A stretch of 64,000 nucleotides of DNA from Caenispirillum salinarum_A (GCF_044803115.1 NZ_CP085224.1:4774001-4838000), one strand, 5' to 3'. Numbered from the stretch's first letter, positions 21,563 through 34,020 are shown. Program-made: numbers and translations. The notes: generated from the letters alone by a model not told the origin.

Positions 21563-21722
21563 CCAAGGCAGCGCGCGAAGGCGCGCCATTATCCTTCTAA
21601 TGGCCCACACCAGCCGGCCTGCGGAACGCGATGATGAAAAGGAACGAGGGAGCGCGAGGGAGCCCGCGGCTCCCTCGCATCACCATTCCGGCGCGGCCGG
21701 AAGACCTTGGTTTCTTTGATGT
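21563..21722 (+). repeat. Dispersed intergenic repeat, copy A
   Basis: This 160-base segment matches, in the opposite orientation, the segment at 32896-33071. Shared blocks in order are CCAAGGCAGCGCGCGAAGG (the other copy differs at two sites), GCGC with an AT-rich link to AATGGCC, CGAGGGAGCGCGAGGGAGCC followed by its palindromic partner GGCTCCCTCGC, and a final CCTTG...CTTTGATG-like end. It is preceded at 21535-21570 by short direct repeats of CACCAAGA/CACCAAGG. It occupies the 21419-21755 gap, which holds no gene. Confidence 0.75.
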
Positions 21723-21755
21723 TTCCCGTTTGCGTTAAAACGGACGACGCCGTCG

Positions 21756-22181
21756 TCAGCTGCCTTCGCTCAGGGTCTTCATGTAGGCGATGACGTCGCG
21801 GCGATCCTCTTCCTTGGGCAGCTTGAAGGTCATCTTCGACCGCGCGCTGGAATCGCCGGTCACATCGCGCAGCCAGGCGGTGGTGTCTTCCAGGTAGGCC
21901 ATCATGGCCTCGTCATCCCAGCTTTCCACTTTCTCGGCGGCGGCCTTCAGGCCGTCCGAGTAGCTGAAGTCCTCCGACGCCGCCACGCCGCGGTCCATGA
22001 TGTTCCACAGATTGGGGCCGACCTTGCGCGCGCCGCCCTTATCGAAGGTATGGCAGGCGATGCAGCGCTTGGACAGCTTCTCACCGTTGGCGGCGTCACC
22101 GTCCTGGGCATGGGCACCGGTGGCGGTGACGGCGCCGACGGCCAAGCTCACGGCCGCGGCGAACAGGGTGGTCTTGCGCAT
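21756..22181 (-). CDS. Class I c-type cytochrome
   Basis: Periplasmic electron carrier of 141 residues. A signal peptide ends at AHA before QDGDA (about residue 25). The haem-binding site is CIACH (C40, C43, H44), and the axial Met is probably in SKMTFKLP. The spacing, KVGPNLWNIMDRGVA and the helix DRRDVIAYMKTL match the cytochrome c2/c552 family of Alphaproteobacteria. The start at 22181 gives MRKTTLF after a GGAGACATC box. No oxidase genes are adjacent, so its partner is not evident. Confidence 0.93.
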   Translation of the reverse strand: MRKTTLFAAAVSLAVGAVTATGAHAQDGDAANGEKLSKRCIACHTFDKGGARKVGPNLWNIMDRGVAASEDFSYSDGLKAAAEKVESWDDEAMMAYLEDTTAWLRDVTGDSSARSKMTFKLPKEEDRRDVIAYMKTLSEGS

Positions 22182-22282
22182 GATGTCTCCTCCAGATTCT
22201 GCGATCACTCAAGGATGACCGTCGCAGACCCTACGCGTGAAGCCCCCCTATGGTTTTGCCTCTTTCGGAGGATCAGCGGCGA

Positions 22283-23488
22283 CTACACCGCGACTCCGAG
22301 GGCTCCGCAGACCAGGACCACCGCCCACGGCGGCACCTTCCACGCGGCCAGCAGCAGCAGCGCCAGCAGCGCCACGGCGAAGTCCAGCGGCCCCCGCACG
22401 CCGGCGGTGAACACGGGGTCGTAGAAGGCAGCCGCCAGCAGTCCGACGACGGCCGCATTGACACCGGCCAGCACCTGCCGCGCCCGGCGACTGCTCCGCA
22501 ACCGCGCCCAGAAGGGCAACGCCCCCAGTACCAGCAGCCACGCCGGCAGGAATATCCCCGCCAACGCCACAAGACCACCGACGATACCCGCTGCCGCCGT
22601 CCCCAGATAGGCCGCGAACGTGAACAACGGCCCCGGCACCGCCTGCGCCGCCCCGTAGCCGGCCATGAACGATTCGGCGCCGACCCAGCCCGGCTCCACC
22701 ACCTCGGCCTGCAACAGCGGCAGCACCACGTGGCCGCCGCCGAACACCAGGGCGCCGGAGCGGTACATGGCATCGAACATCTCGGCCAACGGCCCCTCCG
22801 CCACCAGGGGCAGCCCCACCAGCAGCCCGACGAACGCCGCCAGCGCCGCGACGGCCCAGCGGCGCGAAACCGGCACGGGCAGGTGAACGGCGTCCGCCCG
22901 CACCTCGGGCTTGACCAGCGCCAGCCCGGCCGCGCCGCCGGCGACGATGGCGGCAATCTGGGCCAGGGGCGACTCCCAGGCAGCGACGAGCGCAGCCGCG
23001 GCGACCGCGACCGAGGCGCGGCGGGCGTCGGGGGTGAGCGTCTTGGCCATGCCCCACAGGGCCAGCGCCACCACCGCGACGGCGGCGGCCTTCAGGCCCG
23101 ACAGGGCGTCAAGCGTCAGCCCCGCCTCCCCGGCCATTGCCGCCACGCCCAGGGCCGTCAACACCATCACGATGGCCGACGGCAGGGTGAAGGCCAGCCA
23201 CGCCGCCAGGGCGCCCGCCGGCCCCGCGCGCAGCAGGCCCAGCGCCAGCCCCACCTGGCTGGAGGCGGGTCCGGGAAGAAACTGGCACAGCGCCACCAGA
23301 TCGGCGTAGGCTGCATCGTCCAGCCACCGGCGCCGGGTCACGAACTCCTCGCGGAAGTAGCCCAGGTGCGCCACCGGACCGCCGAACGCCGTCAACCCCA
23401 GCTTGAGGAAGGCGGTGAAAACCTCGCCGGCGCGGGCGGTCGAGGGCCGGTCGAGACCGGGCGGGGGCGGCGCGGTAGGGGTGTCCAT
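22283..23488 (-). CDS. chrA: Chromate transporter, long-chain CHR family
   Basis: Inner-membrane protein of 401 residues predicted to export chromate. Two homologous CHR halves are visible. The first has FLKLGLTAFGGPVAHLGYF, CQFLPGPASSQVGLALG and GLLRAGPAGALAAWLAFTLP. The second has the matching FGGGHVVLPLLQAEVV, FMAGYGAAQAVPGPLFTFA and LGTAAAGIVGGLVAL. The proline-glycine motifs at equivalent places are typical. The 23488 ATG has a GGAG box. No chrB is nearby, so regulation is unknown. Chromate is the assigned substrate for the family; it was not tested here. Confidence 0.93.
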   Translation of the reverse strand: MDTPTAPPPPGLDRPSTARAGEVFTAFLKLGLTAFGGPVAHLGYFREEFVTRRRWLDDAAYADLVALCQFLPGPASSQVGLALGLLRAGPAGALAAWLAFTLPSAIVMVLTALGVAAMAGEAGLTLDALSGLKAAAVAVVALALWGMAKTLTPDARRASVAVAAAALVAAWESPLAQIAAIVAGGAAGLALVKPEVRADAVHLPVPVSRRWAVAALAAFVGLLVGLPLVAEGPLAEMFDAMYRSGALVFGGGHVVLPLLQAEVVEPGWVGAESFMAGYGAAQAVPGPLFTFAAYLGTAAAGIVGGLVALAGIFLPAWLLVLGALPFWARLRSSRRARQVLAGVNAAVVGLLAAAFYDPVFTAGVRGPLDFAVALLALLLLAAWKVPPWAVVLVCGALGVAV

Positions 23489-23816
23489 CAGGGGCTCCGG
23501 GGCAAGACTCGGCACGCCAGTATAGGCGGGCGGATGGACGGGAGACCTACCCGAAGGGGGAGTTTCGCCGCCCCTCCGCCGGATTTCATGGAACCGTCAC
23601 CGCCCCTGTGGACAGCCGGAGCCCTTGCCCTGCCTAGGCCTTGGGAAACGCGGCGGGAACGGCGCAATATCAGCGACCCCTAATATCCGGCCGCTCGCGG
23701 GCTTGCCCCTTGTCCTTCGCCCGGAAACGCGGTAGGTAATGCCCCCCGTTGGTGTTGCCGCAATTTCCTTGCGGTACCCCGCATCGCAACCGCTCTTCCA
23801 GCACGAGGGGACATCC
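23489..23816. other. Intergenic region between chrA and mdh
   Basis: A 328-base divergent gap that must hold the promoters of chrA and of the mdh-suc block. A small CCGCAA/TTGCGG hairpin lies at 23758-23774 in the mdh leader. I see no gene and no consensus promoter that stands out. Confidence 0.45.
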
Positions 23817-24776
23817 ATGGCACGCAACAAGATCGCTCTGGTCGGCGCCGGCAACATCGGCGGCACGCTGGCGCATCTGATCGGTCTGAAGGAACTGGGC
23901 GACGTCGTCCTGTTCGATATCGCAGAGGGCACGCCGCAGGGCAAGGGCCTGGACATCGCCGAGTCGACCCCGGTCGAAGGCGTCGACGCCGAGTACACGG
24001 GCGCCAACGACTACAGCGCGATCAAGGGCGCCGACGTCGTGATCGTGACCGCCGGTGTCCCCCGCAAGCCGGGCATGAGCCGCGACGACCTGATCGAGAC
24101 CAACGCCAAGGTGATGAGCGCCGTCGGCAAGGGCATCAAGGAAAACTGCCCGGACGCCTTCGTGATCTGCATCACCAACCCGCTGGACGCCATGGTGTGG
24201 GCCCTGCGCGAGGCCTCCGGGCTGCCGCACAACAAGGTCGTCGGCATGGCCGGCGTCCTGGACAGCGCCCGCTTCCGCTGGTTCCTGCACGAGGAATTTA
24301 ACGTCTCCGTCCAGGACATCACGGCCTTCGTGCTGGGTGGCCACGGCGACACCATGGTCCCGCTGACCCGCTACTCCACCGTCGCCGGCATTCCGCTGCC
24401 CGACCTGGTGAAGATGGGCTGGACCACGCAGGAGAAGCTGGACCAGATCGTTCAGCGCACCCGCGACGGCGGCGCCGAGATCGTCGCCCACCTGAAGACC
24501 GGCTCCGCCTTCTACGCCCCGGCCGCGTCCGCCATCGAGATGGCCGAAGCCTACCTGAAGGACAAGAAGCGCCTGCTGCCCTGCGCCGCCTGGTGTGACG
24601 GTGTATACGGCCTGGACGGTTTCTACGTCGGCGTGCCCTGCATCATCGGCGAGAACGGCGTCGAGAAGGTCGTGGAGATCGACCTGAACGACGAGGAAAA
24701 GGCGATGTTCCAGAACTCGGTCAACGCCGTGAAGGGCCTCGTCGAGGCGGCCAAGAAGCTGATGCCCCAGGGCTAA
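23817..24776 (+). CDS. mdh: Malate dehydrogenase (NAD-dependent)
   Basis: Oxidises malate to oxaloacetate in the TCA cycle. At 319 residues it is the lactate-dehydrogenase-like bacterial type. The NAD motif GAGNIGGTLAHL is at the N-terminus with LFDIAEGTPQGKGLD after it. The substrate arginines are in GVPRKPGMSRDDL and NPLDAMVW, and the catalytic histidine in VLGGHGDTMVPL. The start at ATG 23817 follows GAGGGGACATCC. sucC begins 26 bases downstream, giving the standard alphaproteobacterial mdh-sucCDAB-lpd order. Confidence 0.98.
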   Translation: MARNKIALVGAGNIGGTLAHLIGLKELGDVVLFDIAEGTPQGKGLDIAESTPVEGVDAEYTGANDYSAIKGADVVIVTAGVPRKPGMSRDDLIETNAKVMSAVGKGIKENCPDAFVICITNPLDAMVWALREASGLPHNKVVGMAGVLDSARFRWFLHEEFNVSVQDITAFVLGGHGDTMVPLTRYSTVAGIPLPDLVKMGWTTQEKLDQIVQRTRDGGAEIVAHLKTGSAFYAPAASAIEMAEAYLKDKKRLLPCAAWCDGVYGLDGFYVGVPCIIGENGVEKVVEIDLNDEEKAMFQNSVNAVKGLVEAAKKLMPQG

Positions 24777-24802
24777 GCGATCTGTAAGGAAGGCCTGTAC
24801 AG

Positions 24803-26002
24803 ATGAATATCCACGAGTATCAAGCGAAGCAGATCCTCCAGAAGTTCGGTGTTCCGGTTCTGGACGGCGGCGTCGCCTACACCGCCGACGAGGCGATCAC
24901 GGTGGCCAAGCAGCTGCCCGGCCCCGTCTACGTGGTCAAGAGCCAGATCCACGCCGGCGGCCGCGGCAAGGGCACCTTCAAGGAGTCCGAAGCCGGCGAG
25001 AAGGGCGGCGTGCGCGTCGTCAAGTCGCCCGCCGAGGTCGGCGAGAACGCCAAGCAGATGCTGGGCAAGACGCTGGTCACGCACCAGACCGGCCCGGCCG
25101 GCAAGGAAGTCAAGCGCGTCTACGTCGAAGCGGGCTGCGACATCCAGCGCGAGCTGTACCTGGCGATGCTGGTCGACCGCGCCACGTCGCGCATCTCCGT
25201 GATGGCCTCCACCGAGGGTGGCATGGACATCGAGGAGGTCGCCGCCTCCACCCCGGAAAAGATCGTCACGCAGTCGATCGACCCGGCGTCGGGCATTTCC
25301 GGCTTCCACTGCCGCAACATCGCGTTTGCGCTGAAGCTGGAGGGCAAGCAGGTCGGTGCCTTCACCAAGATGCTGACCGCGCTGTACAAGTGCTTCGTCG
25401 ACACCGACGCCTCCATGCTGGAGATCAACCCGCTCGTCGTCACCGGCGACGGTCAGGTGATCCCGCTGGACTGCAAGATGAACTTCGACGACAACGCCCT
25501 CTACCGTCACAAGGACATCGAGGAGATGCGTGACGAGTCCGAGGAGGACCCGTCGGAGATCGAGGCCGCCCAGCACAGCCTCAACTACATCAAGCTCGAT
25601 GGCTCCATCGGCTGCATGGTGAACGGCGCCGGCCTCGCCATGGCGACCATGGACATCATCAAGCTGTACGGCGGCAGCCCCGCCAACTTCCTGGACGTCG
25701 GCGGCGGTGCCACGAAGGAGCGCGTGACCGCGGCCTTCAAGATCATCCTGTCCGATCCCAACGTGGAAGGCATCCTGGTCAACATCTTCGGCGGCATCAT
25801 GCGCTGTGACGTCATCGCCGAGGGTGTCGTGGCCGCCGCCCGCGAGGTCAGCCTGAACGTGCCGCTCGTCGTCCGCCTGGAAGGCACCAACGTCGAGCTG
25901 GGCAAGAAGATCATGAGCGAGAGCGGCCTGCCCATCATCGCCGCCGACAACCTGGCGGACGCCGCTGAAAAGGTCGTCAAGGCCGTCAAGGAGGCCAAGT
26001 AA
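24803..26002 (+). CDS. sucC: Succinyl-CoA synthetase beta subunit (ADP-forming)
   Basis: With SucD it converts succinyl-CoA to succinate with substrate-level ATP/GTP formation. The N-terminal ATP-grasp domain begins MNIHEYQAKQILQKFGVPV, has QIHAGGRGKGTFKE for nucleotide and EINPLVVTGDGQ with the metal-binding Glu/Asn. The C-terminal ligase-CoA domain includes LNYIKLDGSIGCMVNGAGLA and NIFGGIMRCDVIAEG. The 399-residue length is normal. An AAGGAAGG sequence precedes the ATG. It is followed after two bases by sucD, implying tight co-expression. Confidence 0.98.
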   Translation: MNIHEYQAKQILQKFGVPVLDGGVAYTADEAITVAKQLPGPVYVVKSQIHAGGRGKGTFKESEAGEKGGVRVVKSPAEVGENAKQMLGKTLVTHQTGPAGKEVKRVYVEAGCDIQRELYLAMLVDRATSRISVMASTEGGMDIEEVAASTPEKIVTQSIDPASGISGFHCRNIAFALKLEGKQVGAFTKMLTALYKCFVDTDASMLEINPLVVTGDGQVIPLDCKMNFDDNALYRHKDIEEMRDESEEDPSEIEAAQHSLNYIKLDGSIGCMVNGAGLAMATMDIIKLYGGSPANFLDVGGGATKERVTAAFKIILSDPNVEGILVNIFGGIMRCDVIAEGVVAAAREVSLNVPLVVRLEGTNVELGKKIMSESGLPIIAADNLADAAEKVVKAVKEAK

Positions 26003-26004
26003 CC

Positions 26005-26880
<876 letters not shown>

Positions 26881-26914
26881 CCTAACAGGTCCCTTCGCCG
26901 ACCGTATGGGTCGC

Positions 26915-26950
26915 ATGCCCCCGCTCGGGTGATTGCCCGCGCGGGGGCAT
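26915..26950 (+). promoter_or_regulatory. Stem-loop between sucD and sucA
   Basis: ATGCCCCCGC and GCGGGGGCAT form a perfect 10-bp stem around a 16-base loop in the 171-base sucD-sucA gap. No T-run follows. It may stabilise the sucCD transcript end or attenuate read-through into sucA. Confidence 0.5.
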
Positions 26951-27051
26951 TGCGACATCCCAAGGTAGGAAACCACGGAGTTCCGACGTGGCCTCCCGCC
27001 CCCAACGGGGGACTGGACCGCGCCGGCCTCCAAACCAAGAGAGCCGGAGCT

Positions 27052-30000
<2,949 letters not shown>

Positions 30001-30037
30001 GCGGCCACGGCAGTTAACGATTAGTCAGAGGAAACTC

Positions 30038-31333
30038 ATGGCGACGGAAATCAAGGTGCCCGCCCTGGGCGAGTCCGTGACCGAGGCCACGGTCGCGAAG
30101 TGGTTCAAGCAGGTCGGTGACAGCGTCAATGCCGACGAGCCGCTGGTGGAACTGGAGACCGACAAGGTGACCGTCGAGGTCCCCGCGCCGTCCGCCGGCA
30201 CCATCCAGGAGATCACGGCCGAGGAAGGCTCCGACGTGGAAGTCGGCTCCATCCTGGGCCTGCTGGGCGAGGGCGCAGGTGCGGCCCCGGCTCCCAAGAA
30301 GGAAGAGCCGAAGAAGGAAGAGGCCCCCAAGGCCGAAGAGAAGCCCGAGCCGAAGGCGCAGCCCGAGCCGGCCAAGCCGGCGCAGCCGCAGGAAAGCCAG
30401 GCTCCGGCGGGGCAGAAGGCCAACCTGGACTACCCGCTGGCCCCGGCCGTGCGCAAACTGGTCGACGAGAACAATCTCGACCCGGCGCAGATCCCGGCGT
30501 CCGGCAAGGACGGCCGCCTGACGAAGGCGGACGTGGTCAACTACATGCAGGGCGGGGCCAAGCCGGCCGCCGCCCCGGCCGCCGCCGCGCCGGCGTCCGG
30601 CATGCCCTCGGGTCCGGGCCGCGAAGCCGGTCCGAACGAGGAAAAGGTCAAGATGTCCCGCCTGCGCCGCCGCATCGCGGAGCGCCTGAAGGAAGCCCAG
30701 AACACCGCCGCCATGCTCACCACCTTCAACGAGGTGGACATGACGAACCTGATGGCGCTGCGGAACCAGTACAAGGACAAGTTCGAGAAGAAGCACGGCG
30801 TCAAGCTCGGCTTCATGTCCTTCTTCGCCAAGGCCTGCATCCAGGCGCTGCAGGAAATTCCGGCCGTCAACGCCGAGATTTCCGGTGACAGCATCATCTA
30901 CAAGAACCACTACGACATCGGCATCGCCGTCGGCACGCCGCAGGGTCTCGTGGTTCCGGTGGTGAAGGATTGCGACCAGATGGGCTTCGCCGGGATCGAG
31001 AAGACCATCGGCGACTTCGGCAAGCGCGCCCGTGACGGCAAGCTGAGCATGGACGAAATGTCCGGGGGCACTTTCACCATCTCCAACGGTGGCGTCTACG
31101 GCTCGCTGATGTCCATGCCCATCATCAACCCGCCGCAGTCGGCCATTCTGGGCATGCACAAGACCCAGATGCGCCCGATGGTCATGCCCGACGGGTCCAT
31201 CGAGGCTCGCCCGATGATGTACCTGGCGCTGTCCTACGACCACCGCATCATCGACGGCAAGGAAGCCGTGACCTTCCTGGTGCGCGTCAAGGAGTGCCTG
31301 GAAGACCCGGCGCGCCTGCTGTTTGATGTGTAA
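30038..31333 (+). CDS. sucB: Dihydrolipoyl succinyltransferase, E2 of 2-oxoglutarate dehydrogenase
   Basis: Transfers the succinyl group to CoA through a swinging lipoyl arm. Domains in order are a lipoyl domain with the modified Lys in VELETDKVTVEVPAP (residues ~1-80), an Ala/Pro/Glu/Lys-rich linker, the E1/E3-binding domain (PLAPAVRKLVDENNLD), a second linker and the catalytic domain with IADGKEAVTF-like YDHRIIDGKEAV near the C-terminus. 431 residues. The ATG at 30038 follows AGAGGAAAC, 37 bases after sucA. Assigned to the 2-oxoglutarate rather than the pyruvate complex from the gene order. Confidence 0.97.
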   Translation: MATEIKVPALGESVTEATVAKWFKQVGDSVNADEPLVELETDKVTVEVPAPSAGTIQEITAEEGSDVEVGSILGLLGEGAGAAPAPKKEEPKKEEAPKAEEKPEPKAQPEPAKPAQPQESQAPAGQKANLDYPLAPAVRKLVDENNLDPAQIPASGKDGRLTKADVVNYMQGGAKPAAAPAAAAPASGMPSGPGREAGPNEEKVKMSRLRRRIAERLKEAQNTAAMLTTFNEVDMTNLMALRNQYKDKFEKKHGVKLGFMSFFAKACIQALQEIPAVNAEISGDSIIYKNHYDIGIAVGTPQGLVVPVVKDCDQMGFAGIEKTIGDFGKRARDGKLSMDEMSGGTFTISNGGVYGSLMSMPIINPPQSAILGMHKTQMRPMVMPDGSIEARPMMYLALSYDHRIIDGKEAVTFLVRVKECLEDPARLLFDV

Positions 31334-31345
31334 GTGACCGCCTGG

Positions 31346-31378
31346 GGGCCGGACCGTCGTACAGAGGTCCGGCCCTTT
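31346..31378 (+). terminator. Stem-loop between sucB and lpd
   Basis: GGGCCGGACC and GGTCCGGCCC form a perfect 10-bp stem with a 10-base loop, followed by only TTT. It may be a weak terminator that lowers lpd expression relative to sucAB. Confidence 0.6.
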
Positions 31379-31415
31379 CGCATGTCTGACGCATAGAGTT
31401 TTCGGGAAGCCAAAT

Positions 31416-32819
31416 ATGTCCGAGAAATCCTACGATCTCATCGTCATCGGCGCCGGCCCCGGCGGCTATGTCTGCGCCATCCGCGCGGCCCAACTGGGCA
31501 TGAAGGTCGCCGTGGTCGAAAAGCGCAAGAGCCTGGGCGGCACCTGCCTGAACGTGGGCTGCATCCCCTCCAAGGCCCTGCTGCAGTCCTCGCACCTCTA
31601 CGAGATGGCTGCGCACGACTTCGAGGGCCACGGCATCAAGGTGAAGCCGAGCCTCGACTTCGACACCATGATGAAGCGGAAAGACAAGGTCGTCGCCGAC
31701 AACACCGGCGGCGTCGCGTTCCTCTTCAAGAAGAACAAGATCGACCACCTGATCGGCCACGGCACCCTGACCGCCCCCGACACCGTCAAGGTCGTCGGCG
31801 AGGACGGCGAGCAGGAAGTGAAGGCCAAGAACGTGGTCATCGCCACCGGCTCGGACGTGATGCCCCTGCCGGGTGTCGAGATCGACGAGAAGCAGATCGT
31901 CTCGTCCACCGGCGCGCTTGAGTTGCCCAAGGTGCCGAAGTCCATGGTCGTCATCGGCGCCGGCGTCATTGGCCTGGAGCTGGGCTCGGTCTACCGCCGC
32001 CTGGGCGCGGAAGTCACCGTGATCGAATACCTGGACTTCATCCTGCCGCCCATGGACGGCGAGGTGCGCAAGCAGATGCAGCGCATCCTGGACAAGCAGG
32101 GCCTGAAGTTCATGCTCGGCTCCAAGGTCACCGGGGCCGAGAAGAACAAGAAGGGCGTCAAGCTGACCGTCGAGCCCGCCAAGGGCGGCGACACCAAGGA
32201 GGTCGAGGCCGAGGTGGTGCTGGTCGCCATCGGCCGCCGCCCCTACACCGACAGCCTGGGCCTGGCCGAGATCGGCGTGGACATGACCGACCGCGGCTTC
32301 GTCACCGTGGACGAGAACTTCCAGACCAACGTCCAGGGCGTCTTCGCCATCGGTGACGTCATCGGCGGCGCCATGCTGGCCCACAAGGCCGAGGACGAGG
32401 GCGTGGCCGTCGCCGAGCTGATCGCCGGCGAGACCGCCCACATCAACTACGACGCCATCCCGTCGGTCGTCTACACCTGGCCCGAGGTCGGCGCCGTCGG
32501 CAAGACCGAGGAACAGCTGAAGGACGCCGGCATCGAGTACAACGTCGGCAAGTTCCCCTTCACCGCCAACGGCCGCGCCCGCTGCAACGGCGAGACCGAT
32601 GGCTTCGTGAAGATCCTCGCCGACAAGAAGACCGACACGGTGCTGGGCTGCCACATCGTCGGCCCCGAGGGCGGCGATCTGCTGCAGGAAGTGGTGGTCG
32701 GCATGGAATTCGGCGCCTCCGCCGAAGACATCGCCCGCACCTGCCACAGCCACCCCGCCCTGGGCGAGGCGGTCAAGGAAGCGGCGCTTGCCGTCGCCAA
32801 GCGCACGATCCACATGTGA
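31416..32819 (+). CDS. lpdA: Dihydrolipoyl dehydrogenase (E3)
   Basis: FAD-disulphide oxidoreductase that reoxidises dihydrolipoamide and reduces NAD. The FAD motif GAGPGGYVCAIRAAQLG lies at the N-terminus and the redox disulphide in GGTCLNVGCIPSKALL. The second nucleotide motif is VIGAGVIGLELGSVY, the FAD pyrophosphate site FAIGDVIGGAMLAHKAEDEG, and the interface catalytic pair is in CHSHPALGEAVKEA (His and Glu). The 467-residue length is normal. It is the last gene of the TCA block and is followed by a strong terminator. Confidence 0.97.
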   Translation: MSEKSYDLIVIGAGPGGYVCAIRAAQLGMKVAVVEKRKSLGGTCLNVGCIPSKALLQSSHLYEMAAHDFEGHGIKVKPSLDFDTMMKRKDKVVADNTGGVAFLFKKNKIDHLIGHGTLTAPDTVKVVGEDGEQEVKAKNVVIATGSDVMPLPGVEIDEKQIVSSTGALELPKVPKSMVVIGAGVIGLELGSVYRRLGAEVTVIEYLDFILPPMDGEVRKQMQRILDKQGLKFMLGSKVTGAEKNKKGVKLTVEPAKGGDTKEVEAEVVLVAIGRRPYTDSLGLAEIGVDMTDRGFVTVDENFQTNVQGVFAIGDVIGGAMLAHKAEDEGVAVAELIAGETAHINYDAIPSVVYTWPEVGAVGKTEEQLKDAGIEYNVGKFPFTANGRARCNGETDGFVKILADKKTDTVLGCHIVGPEGGDLLQEVVVGMEFGASAEDIARTCHSHPALGEAVKEAALAVAKRTIHM

Positions 32820-32844
32820 TCGCACGCCGCATCATCGCGGAAAG

Positions 32845-32873
32845 GGGCGCCGGAGTGATCCGGCGCCCTTTTT
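32845..32873 (+). terminator. Rho-independent terminator of the mdh-suc-lpd block
   Basis: GGGCGCCGGA and TCCGGCGCCC make a perfect 10-bp stem on a tetraloop (GTGA), followed by TTTTTG. Confidence 0.92.
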
Positions 32874-32895
32874 GTTTGCGTCGGAGGCGGGGCGG

Positions 32896-33071
32896 GGCGA
32901 GGCCACAAGGACACAGAGATGCAAGGGCTTTGCGGCTGCGCCGCAATGTGGGCGCGAGGGAGCCACGGGCTCCCTCGCGCTCCCTCGATCCCTTGTTCAC
33001 CTTCGGCGCGCAAGCCGGGCGAAGCGGCCATTCGAGACGAGGATTGCGCACCTTCGTGCGCTGTCTTGGCG
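32896..33071 (-). repeat. Dispersed intergenic repeat, copy B (inverted relative to copy A)
   Basis: Read on the minus strand, this begins CCAAGACAGCGCACGAAGG and ends near CTGTGTCCTTGTGGCC. It keeps the CGAGGGAGCGCGAGGGAGCC palindromic core in the middle. It aligns block by block with the segment at 21563-21722, with most differences being single-base changes or length changes in the AT-rich and loop parts. It lies between a terminator and the 3' end of the next gene, with no coding potential of its own. Confidence 0.75.
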
Positions 33072-33106
33072 GCCTCGCCACCACCGTCGCCACAAGAGTG
33101 CCGCGC

Positions 33107-33559
33107 CTACCCCGCCTCTGCCTCTTCCCCCACGACCACCTGCACCGGCATGGGCGCGCGGTCCTGGAATTGCAGGATCACTTCAATGCTGTCGCCATCT
33201 GCGAGCGGGCGGTTCAGGTCGTTGAGCAACAGGTAGAAGCCGTGGGGGCCGACGGCGTCGTGCGGGTGGATGACCACGCGGTCCACCGGCTGCCCCTTGT
33301 GGATCAGCATCACGTCCGATGCCGCACCCGTCTTCGCACCCATCAGCGCCACCGGAACATCCTCGTCGTTGCCGATGACGGCCTGCACCTTGACGTCGCC
33401 GGCGCGGGTGGGCGCCACCCAGGGCCGCACCACCTGAACAGCGGCCATCTGGTCCCCCTCGGCCGCCGTGGGTTCGGGCATCAGCCCGGCCGCCAGGCCC
33501 AGGGCAGCGGCGAAGGCGGCGATGACGGACAGGCGCGACAGGTTGGTGAGGGCGTGCAT
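33107..33559 (-). CDS. PCu(A)C-like periplasmic copper chaperone
   Basis: A 150-residue exported protein of the DUF461/PCu(A)C fold, whose members deliver copper to cytochrome oxidase. It has a signal peptide (about residues 1-33) and the conserved VVRPWVAPTRAG opening, then beta strands ending in QVVVGEE. The family copper site is H-M-x10-M-x21-H-x-M. Here the C-terminal part reads VGPHGFYLLLNDL, so the second His is kept but the following Met is replaced by Tyr/Leu. The N-terminal part, VMLIHKGQPVDRVVIHPHD, also departs from the pattern. It may bind copper differently or not at all. A GGAGGATCGG box precedes the ATG. Confidence 0.75.
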   Translation of the reverse strand: MHALTNLSRLSVIAAFAAALGLAAGLMPEPTAAEGDQMAAVQVVRPWVAPTRAGDVKVQAVIGNDEDVPVALMGAKTGAASDVMLIHKGQPVDRVVIHPHDAVGPHGFYLLLNDLNRPLADGDSIEVILQFQDRAPMPVQVVVGEEAEAG

Positions 33560-33686
33560 GGTCCGATCCTCCGTCGGTGACCATCATCCTTTCCTTGACG
33601 ATGGCGCACGCGCCGGGGCGGAACAATCCGCCGGCCGTGGTGGAATCGGCCCAAAAGATCGTAAAAAGGGCGTAACCCCTGCAAAA

Positions 33687-33989
33687 TCAGGGCTTTGTGC
33701 CCGCCCCCATGCGGTAGACGTAGACGTGCAACTCGCCTGCGTTGAACGTGTGGGCCCCGCCCTTGCAGCCGCGGGAACGGGTGAGGTAATCAACCACTTC
33801 CTGCGCCTGCACTTCCGTCGCGGCGGTGCGGATCGCGCCCACATCCCGGCCGGGCTTGAAGCGGTGCCGGCTGGTCAGTTCGGCCTTGCCGTCCTTCGCC
33901 ATGCCCACATACCACTGCGCCGGATTGCCGCCGTTGCGGGCGATCAGGTGCTCGATTTCCTGGATGATCTGCGTCTTCGATTTGGCCAT
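33687..33989 (-). CDS. Hypothetical small protein with WYVG motif (100 aa)
   Basis: A soluble 100-residue protein. The N-terminal helix is followed by NPAQWYVGMAKDGKAEL, then RTAATEVQAQEVVDYLTRSRGCKGG and a final HVYVYRMGAGTKP. This arrangement (WYVG, basic strand, helix, GCKGG, aromatic strand) is found in an uncharacterised bacterial family with superficial likeness to GIY-YIG folds. The catalytic Arg/Glu set of GIY-YIG nucleases is not complete, so nuclease activity is not claimed. It ends 31 bases before serB's stop on the same strand. Confidence 0.7.
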   Translation of the reverse strand: MAKSKTQIIQEIEHLIARNGGNPAQWYVGMAKDGKAELTSRHRFKPGRDVGAIRTAATEVQAQEVVDYLTRSRGCKGGAHTFNAGELHVYVYRMGAGTKP

Positions 33990-34020
33990 GCGGCCGTCCC
34001 CCTGCGCGACCGCCGCCCCC

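Noticed and set aside
21531..21575. CACCAAGA/CACCAAGG short direct repeats as a CRISPR or iteron set
   Set aside because: Only three or four imperfect short units, next to a dispersed repeat. They are not spaced as iterons, and there is no replication gene nearby.
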